Assembly: GCA_025359885.1 (NCBI GenBank)
Contig: JANYDG010000053.1
Span: 1 to 64,000, forward strand
Reading direction: 5' to 3'
Length of the DNA stretch: 64,000 nt
Source: Acidobacteriota bacterium
GTDB taxonomy: Bacteria; Acidobacteriota; Terriglobia; Terriglobales; Acidobacteriaceae
Both the position numbers and the translations under genes were made by a program. The notes below the pieces were generated by a model. That model was not told where the DNA came from. It did no database searches and saw only the letters and a program-made list of their open reading frames with translations. Each line of letters begins with the position of its first letter. The stretch's first letter is position 1. Of this stretch, positions 59,639 through 64,000 are shown one piece after another.

Positions 59639-61306
59639 ATGCAGCAGCAAGCGGATGAATGGCAGGATTCGGAAGGGTGCAGCCCGTTCCAGAAATGGCG
59701 AAGCGGGTGGGGCAGTGCATCGGTTGGAGCGGCACGGGCACCAGAGCGGATATCAGAACCTGCACCGGAGCCAATATCGGAACGGACGCAGCAATTGAGA
59801 CCGAGCCTGACTCCGGAGGCTGGTCGAGAAGTACCTCCAGCTTGGAGTGCGCGGGAAGATGTTGCGGCCCAGACCCGGCCGGGTCGTTTGTCCTGGCTGG
59901 AGACGGCGGTCAATGGTCGGTCGGCGCTGGAGCACTACGCACCCGGTGCGGCCATCCGGACCCATGTCGAACAGCGAGCTGGCGAGTCAGGCCTGAACTT
60001 CGGGTCAGGGTCAATCGCTGCGCTGCTGCACGACACCCGCAATATGGTCGCGGCGATTGATCTTTATTGCGATTTGCTGGAGGAGCCGGGCGTGCTGGCT
60101 GCACCTTTCCGCCACTATGCCGGGGAGCTGCGGCTGGTAGCGGGGGCCAGTCGCCGGTTGCTCGATTCGTTGGAGCGAATGGACGATGCCAGCAGCGCGC
60201 CCCGGCAGGTGATCCGCGCAAAGGCGGCGGATGGGGCTGTCCCTTCTCCGGCGAGCTTTGACCCTGAACTGTCACCCAGAGCGGCGGCAGAGACCTTGAA
60301 CCAGGAGCCGTGGGAGTCAGATTTCGAGGCAGAAGCGCACATTTTCGGAGTGCCAGGCGCTCTCTATGCGATGCCAGATTCGCTCACGCGGGGCCGGCGA
60401 CGAATCGACTCGGCCAGCGAACAGGTGACAGACCTGGCCGATGAGCTGCAGGCCCTGCGGAATCTGCTCTCGGCGCTGGTCGGCCCCGCGATCACCGTCG
60501 GCCTGACCATTGAGCGGGGAAACCGCCCGATCGCCATGAGCACCGACGATTTGACACGGGTCATGATCAATCTCGCGAAAAATGCAGCGGACGCCATGCC
60601 CTGTGGGGGGCATATTCAAATTGCGCTCCGGGAGGTTGCGACGGGACCGGAGACCGGGGTGCTGGTGTTGACCGTGGCTGACAATGGACCGGGAATTCCG
60701 GATGCAGTGCTTGAAGAGATCTTTGACCCGGGGTACACGACCCATATCAGCCTGGACCTTGCCAGCCCCGACTTCACCAGCCCCGACTTCACCGGCCCCG
60801 ACTTTGCCGGCCCCGAATTTACCAGTCTCGAAGTCGAGTTCGAAGGAAGTCAGCGGCGGATAGCTGAGCCCAGCGGCAGACTGGAGCCTCTGACCAGCGC
60901 TGGACAGAGCATTCCTGGTTCCGACCTTCAGAACCTGGGTACGGAGCTTGGCCAGCATCGCGGGTTAGGGTTGGCCATTGTTCGCACCCTTGTTCGGGCT
61001 GCCGGGGGAGAAGTGAGTGCAGCCAACCGTACAGGCAGATCCTGGCCGGTTGCCGGGCCCGACTTCAGCAGCGAAATGATGGAAGCAGGCGAACAGCACC
61101 CAGGCACGGGGTCAGGCACTGGGTCAGACACGGGGTCGGGCTCTGGGTCGGGCACTGAGTCAGACCCTGACTGGAGGCGCGACTGGACTGAAGATCGGAT
61201 GTTTGCCGCAACCGGCCAGTCAAGCGCGCAGGGAGCGGTGTTCGTGCTTCAGATTCCCTGGTCGACGGGAGTCGTTCCGGGCCATGCAAAAAGGAGCATC
61301 GCCTGA
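59639..61306 (+). CDS. Soluble histidine kinase with repeat insertions in the ATPase domain
   Basis: A 555-residue kinase with no transmembrane helix. After a Pro/Glu-rich N-terminus the dimerisation helix carries the likely phosphoacceptor His131 (ALLHDTRNMVAAIDLYCDLL). The ATPase domain has the N box VMINLAKNAADAMP (about 309-321), G1 DNGPGIP (348-354), F box IFDPGYTT, and G2 HRGLGLAIVRTL (about 440). Between F and G2 boxes lies a ~50-residue insertion containing a 15-bp repeat, and a second Gly/Ser repeat follows G2. ATG 59639 is chosen because GGGGGGAG lies 5-6 bp upstream. It likely pairs with the sigma-54 activator 145 bp downstream. Confidence 0.82.
   Translation: MQQQADEWQDSEGCSPFQKWRSGWGSASVGAARAPERISEPAPEPISERTQQLRPSLTPEAGREVPPAWSAREDVAAQTRPGRLSWLETAVNGRSALEHYAPGAAIRTHVEQRAGESGLNFGSGSIAALLHDTRNMVAAIDLYCDLLEEPGVLAAPFRHYAGELRLVAGASRRLLDSLERMDDASSAPRQVIRAKAADGAVPSPASFDPELSPRAAAETLNQEPWESDFEAEAHIFGVPGALYAMPDSLTRGRRRIDSASEQVTDLADELQALRNLLSALVGPAITVGLTIERGNRPIAMSTDDLTRVMINLAKNAADAMPCGGHIQIALREVATGPETGVLVLTVADNGPGIPDAVLEEIFDPGYTTHISLDLASPDFTSPDFTGPDFAGPEFTSLEVEFEGSQRRIAEPSGRLEPLTSAGQSIPGSDLQNLGTELGQHRGLGLAIVRTLVRAAGGEVSAANRTGRSWPVAGPDFSSEMMEAGEQHPGTGSGTGSDTGSGSGSGTESDPDWRRDWTEDRMFAATGQSSAQGAVFVLQIPWSTGVVPGHAKRSIA
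60761..60835 (+). repeat. 15-bp in-frame repeat in the kinase, five copies
   Basis: Units at 60761, 60776, 60791, 60806 and 60821 encode ASPDF, TSPDF, TGPDF, AGPEF and TSLEV, in the region of the ATP lid. Confidence 0.92.
61103..61162 (+). repeat. 12-bp in-frame repeat in the kinase, five copies
   Basis: Units GGCACGGGGTCA, GGCACTGGGTCA, GACACGGGGTCG, GGCTCTGGGTCG and GGCACTGAGTCA encode GTGS, GTGS, DTGS, GSGS and GTES, after the G2 box. Confidence 0.92.
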
Positions 61307-61451
61307 CCATGGGAATCGAGCCTGGCAGAGTCGTCTCATGCAGAGAGCCGAATCAATCTGAAGTACCGAAGCTTCACTGAATCCGGGGTCGAAATGAATT
61401 GTTCAACCCCTCCTCAACCGAGTCCAGCACAAGTTTTGAAAGGCGCATACA

Positions 61452-62939
61452 ATGCTCGAAACAGTCTTCCACTCAACCGTTATGGAGTTTCTTCCACAAA
61501 GCGCGGTACCTCTTGATGCCTCGGGGTCGACAGACCCGCGAGTTCGCCTTCACCTGCTGATCGTGGATACCGACCCCGCGGTGCGCTCGGCCTGTGTCGA
61601 GATTGCAACCTCACTCGGGTACGCGGTGCAATCGACGGCCGATCTTGCCCAGGCTCGCAGCCTGCTGCGCGGGCACTCTGCCGATATTCTGCTGGTAAAC
61701 CTGCCAGCGACCGGCAACCAGGGACTTGAACTGGTCACCGAGGTCAAGCATCTCTACGCGCAGACGGTAGTGATTGCGATGACGGCTTCCGGTTCCGTGG
61801 GCGTGGCCGTCGAGGCCATGCGCTGTGGCGCGGCTGATTATCTGACCAAGCCGTTCGCAGTAGACGAGTTATCGGCTGTACTGGAGCGGGCTGCGGCAAC
61901 CGTGACTGTCGATCAGTCGAGCCGGCTGCTGCGGGAGCGGCTTCGCTCAAGCCAGGGCCTGGGAGCGATGATCGGGCGCTCGGCAGAGATGGAAAAGCTC
62001 TACCGCATTCTCTCCAAGGTGGCTCAGAGCACGCACCCCGTGCTGGTGCTGGGAGAAAGTGGAACCGGCAAAGAGCTGGTGGCGCGTACCATCCATGCCT
62101 TTGGTCCGAATGGCCAAAAGCCGTTTTTGCCAGTCGATTGTGGCTCGCTGGTGCCGACCCTGATTGAGAGCGAGCTCTTTGGTTATGTGAAGGGTGCGTT
62201 TACCGGGGCCGCAAAATCCAAAGACGGGTTGTTTGTTTCCGCCGAGGGCGGCACGGTATTTCTTGACGAAATTGGGGAACTGACGCTCGACTTGCAGGCC
62301 AAGCTGTTGCGTGCCTTGCAGGAAAAGGAAGTGCGTCCTGTCGGCGCAACCCACCGGGTCCCTATCAAAGCGCGCATCCTGGCTGCCACCAACCGCGATC
62401 TGGCAGCGATGGTCGAAAAGGGCAGCTTCCGCAAGGACCTCTTTTACCGCCTCAACGTGGTCAATCTCCGGCTACCCGCTTTGCGCGACCGCCGCGAAGA
62501 TATTCCGCTGCTTGCGGCTCACTTTCTGGATCGCATGTCCAAGGGGCAGCCGCGCAAGTTCACGCTCAATGATGAGGCCTTGCGGACCATGATGCGCCAT
62601 GACTGGCCGGGCAATATCCGGGAGTTGGAGCACGCCATTGAGCGAGCCTGTGCCCTGTCTTCCGGGCCGGTACTGCAACTGGGTGATTTGCCAACTCAAC
62701 TGCAGCAGCAGGGCCTGGAGGCTCACCGTGCATTGATGGCCGCCGTTGAGGCGACACCTGCGCATCCCTCGACGGAAGTGCTGCCCCTGGCCGAGATGGA
62801 GCGTCAGGCAATTCTCGGGGCGATTCGCTTGCTTGGGGGCGACAAGTTGCTTGCCGCCCGGATGCTCGGCATCGGCAAGACCACCCTCTATCGCAAACTC
62901 AAGGAATACGGGATTGCCGACCCGCAGCTTGACGACTAG
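61452..62939 (+). CDS. Sigma-54-dependent activator with a phosphoacceptor-less receiver domain
   Basis: A 495-residue NtrC-type regulator. The receiver (about 33-145) keeps acidic residues D39 and D41, T111 and K133 (LTKPF), but the phosphoacceptor Asp is replaced by Asn83 (ILLVNLPATG). The AAA+ domain is complete: Walker A GESGTGKE (201-208), GAFTGA loop (248-253) for sigma-54 contact, Walker B GGTVFLDEIGEL, and the sensor region DLFYRLNVV. The C-terminal Fis-type HTH is AARMLGIGKTTLYRKLKEYG. It should activate sigma-54 promoters. Control by phosphorylation at the usual site is not possible as written, so another signal or deamidation-like change would be needed. Confidence 0.9.
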   Translation: MLETVFHSTVMEFLPQSAVPLDASGSTDPRVRLHLLIVDTDPAVRSACVEIATSLGYAVQSTADLAQARSLLRGHSADILLVNLPATGNQGLELVTEVKHLYAQTVVIAMTASGSVGVAVEAMRCGAADYLTKPFAVDELSAVLERAAATVTVDQSSRLLRERLRSSQGLGAMIGRSAEMEKLYRILSKVAQSTHPVLVLGESGTGKELVARTIHAFGPNGQKPFLPVDCGSLVPTLIESELFGYVKGAFTGAAKSKDGLFVSAEGGTVFLDEIGELTLDLQAKLLRALQEKEVRPVGATHRVPIKARILAATNRDLAAMVEKGSFRKDLFYRLNVVNLRLPALRDRREDIPLLAAHFLDRMSKGQPRKFTLNDEALRTMMRHDWPGNIRELEHAIERACALSSGPVLQLGDLPTQLQQQGLEAHRALMAAVEATPAHPSTEVLPLAEMERQAILGAIRLLGGDKLLAARMLGIGKTTLYRKLKEYGIADPQLDD

Positions 62940-63024
62940 CGCAGCTTGACGGCTCGTGCAGCGGCAGGCGAGCTGCTCGAGCCAACGTGCCTGGCAAACG
63001 ACGCGGATTTGAGTTCGCGGCTCA

Positions 63025-63069
63025 TCGACTCAGTCGACTCAGTCGATTCAGTCATTTCAGTCAATTGAG
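63025..63069 (+). repeat. 9-bp tandem repeat, five copies
   Basis: TCGACTCAG (twice), TCGATTCAG, TCATTTCAG and TCAATTGAG follow each other at 63025-63069, in the spacer before the small receiver/DHp-like gene. A continuous frame runs through it from 62987, but the likely start is at 63161. Confidence 0.9.
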
Positions 63070-63160
63070 TCAAGCCTCAATGTCCCCCGCCCGTGCAACT
63101 CATTCGAACGACAACAGACCGAAAGCCTGCAGGGGCAGCGCCCGGTCAGGAGAGATACAG

Positions 63161-63667
63161 ATGAAGATTTTAGTTGTGTCAGGCATGGAAGGTGTCGAAA
63201 ACTGCGCTGCTGCACTCAGCAAATTGCTCGGGCTTGCCTGTGAATCGGCTCAGGGTCGTAAAGCGGCTGTGTCGGCCCTCAAGCGCTCGGAATACGCCGC
63301 CATCGTGGTGGATGAAAGCATCATTGACCTGGATGCGTCCGGCTCGGACTTGATTTGGGAGAACGCTGGCCTGGCGATTCCGGTGCAGGTCAACTTTGCG
63401 CTTTCCGGGGTTGAGCGACTGGCCCGCGAGATCCGTATGGCCCTGAACAGACGGGAACGGGAACGAGCATTGGCCCATCAGGCGGCGGCAGCGGCGATTG
63501 AAAGCGAGCTCAAGTCAACGGTGGCGGGGTTGCTGCTCCATTCGCAACTGGCTCTGCAGGATCGCGAAATCTCGGCGCCGCTTGCCGAAAAACTGCGCGT
63601 CGTCGCGGATCTGGCTGGAAACCTGCGCCAGCAGCTCTCATCGGCCGGGAGTCAACCGCGTACCTGA
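63161..63667 (+). CDS. Small protein with degenerate receiver and DHp-like domains
   Basis: A 168-residue soluble protein. Residues 1-~105 resemble a receiver fold (MKILVVSGMEG strand, AAIVVDESIIDLDASGSDLIW at the phosphoacceptor strand, AIPVQVNFALSGVERLAREI). Residues ~110-160 form a helical hairpin like a kinase dimerisation domain (ELKSTVAGLLLHSQLALQD), but without an ATPase domain and without a histidine at the usual H-box place. ATG 63161 has AGGAGAG upstream; the 58-residue in-frame extension to 62987 is repetitive and unlikely. It may be a binding partner or phosphotransfer decoy for the kinase/activator pair. That function is inferred. Confidence 0.65.
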   Translation: MKILVVSGMEGVENCAAALSKLLGLACESAQGRKAAVSALKRSEYAAIVVDESIIDLDASGSDLIWENAGLAIPVQVNFALSGVERLAREIRMALNRRERERALAHQAAAAAIESELKSTVAGLLLHSQLALQDREISAPLAEKLRVVADLAGNLRQQLSSAGSQPRT

Positions 63668-63768
63668 TGCGCGTTGACGGCCTTTGTCGATGATTCAAAC
63701 TACCCCTTGACATTCGACAGGAGCCGGCGCGAGCATGAGTTGCTGCTTGTCAAATGCCGAGGGGAAAG

Positions 63769-64000
63769 ATGCCAATATCCGCCAACTCCAATGTGCTGCT
63801 TCAGGGAACGCTTGACATGCTCATCCTGAAGACTCTGGCACTTGAACCGATGCATGGCTGGGGTGTGGCGCAACGCATCCAGCAGTTCTCAAAAGATGCG
63901 CTCGAAATTGGTCAGGGTTCGCTCTATCCGGCGCTGCACCGGCTGGAGTACAAGGGCTGGATTAAGGCGGAGTGGGCCAGTTCAGAGAACAACAGGCGAG
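63769..64000 (+). CDS. PadR-family transcriptional regulator (cut by window end)
   Basis: The first 77 codons of a PadR-type winged-helix regulator run to the window edge. The start MPISANSNVLLQGTLDMLIL is followed by LKTLALEPMHGWGVAQRI and the wing/recognition region IGQGSLYPALHRLEYKGWI, all typical of PadR. GAGGGGAAAG precedes ATG 63769; an in-frame ATG at 63754 is possible. In related bacteria such genes often precede ABC-transporter permeases, but nothing beyond 64000 is visible. Confidence 0.88.
   Translation, partial: MPISANSNVLLQGTLDMLILKTLALEPMHGWGVAQRIQQFSKDALEIGQGSLYPALHRLEYKGWIKAEWASSENNRR

Overview
The window is a contiguous piece of a GC-rich bacterial chromosome. It most likely comes from an acidobacterium of the Terriglobia (Acidobacteriaceae) type. 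This is inferred from gene content: an unusual omega-subunit-like protein just before rho, a giant secreted NHL/choice-of-anchor protein, DUF2127 and PadR genes, and a division cluster encoding a meso-diaminopimelate-type MurE. No rRNA, CRISPR array or prophage was seen. One tRNA (Ala, CGC) and one truncated IS110 transposase are present.

Layout. Positions 190-9720 hold sdaA (minus), comM, a small membrane protein, a probable rpoZ, rho, a PNPOx/DsrE pair facing its own TetR regulator, a secreted glutaminyl cyclase, an IS110 remnant and tRNA-Ala. One gene of about 11.7 kb (9781-21444, minus) encodes a 3,887-residue exported protein built of seven blocks of NHL repeats. Positions 21900-25820 carry an aquaglyceroporin, an outer-membrane beta-barrel, a SRPBCC protein, a fasciclin protein and a DUF2127 membrane protein.

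Positions 26092-50247 are the division and cell-wall (dcw) cluster: mraZ, rsmH, ftsL, ftsI, murE, murF, a subclass B3 metallo-beta-lactamase, mraY, murD, ftsW, murG, murC, ftsQ, ftsA, ftsZ and a compact secreted penicillin-binding protein. The cluster is interrupted by minus-strand genes: two glycine- or aromatic-rich secreted proteins between murG and murC, and a secreted cyanophycinase-like peptidase between murC and ftsQ. murB and ddl are absent from the places where they usually sit. The lactamase overlaps the end of murF, so it is probably co-expressed with peptidoglycan precursor synthesis.

Positions 50502-58200 hold a DedA-rhodanese fusion, a UbiD-family decarboxylase, an unknown two-gene module, tex and a GntP-type permease; rph (minus) follows. 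From 59639 there is a two-component-like locus: a soluble histidine kinase whose ATPase domain carries an in-frame repeat insertion, a sigma-54 activator whose receiver has Asn in place of the phosphoacceptor Asp, and a small protein resembling a degenerate receiver plus a kinase dimerisation hairpin. The window ends inside a PadR regulator.

The most striking window-wide signal is the number of short tandem repeats. There are at least eleven arrays with periods of 5, 9, 11, 12, 14, 15 and 42 bp. Inside genes the periods are multiples of three (12 or 15 bp, in ftsI, ftsZ and the kinase). Between genes they are often not (5, 11, 14 bp). One 11-bp array is made of the sdaA start-codon region itself and creates four tiny MTSL leader reading frames.
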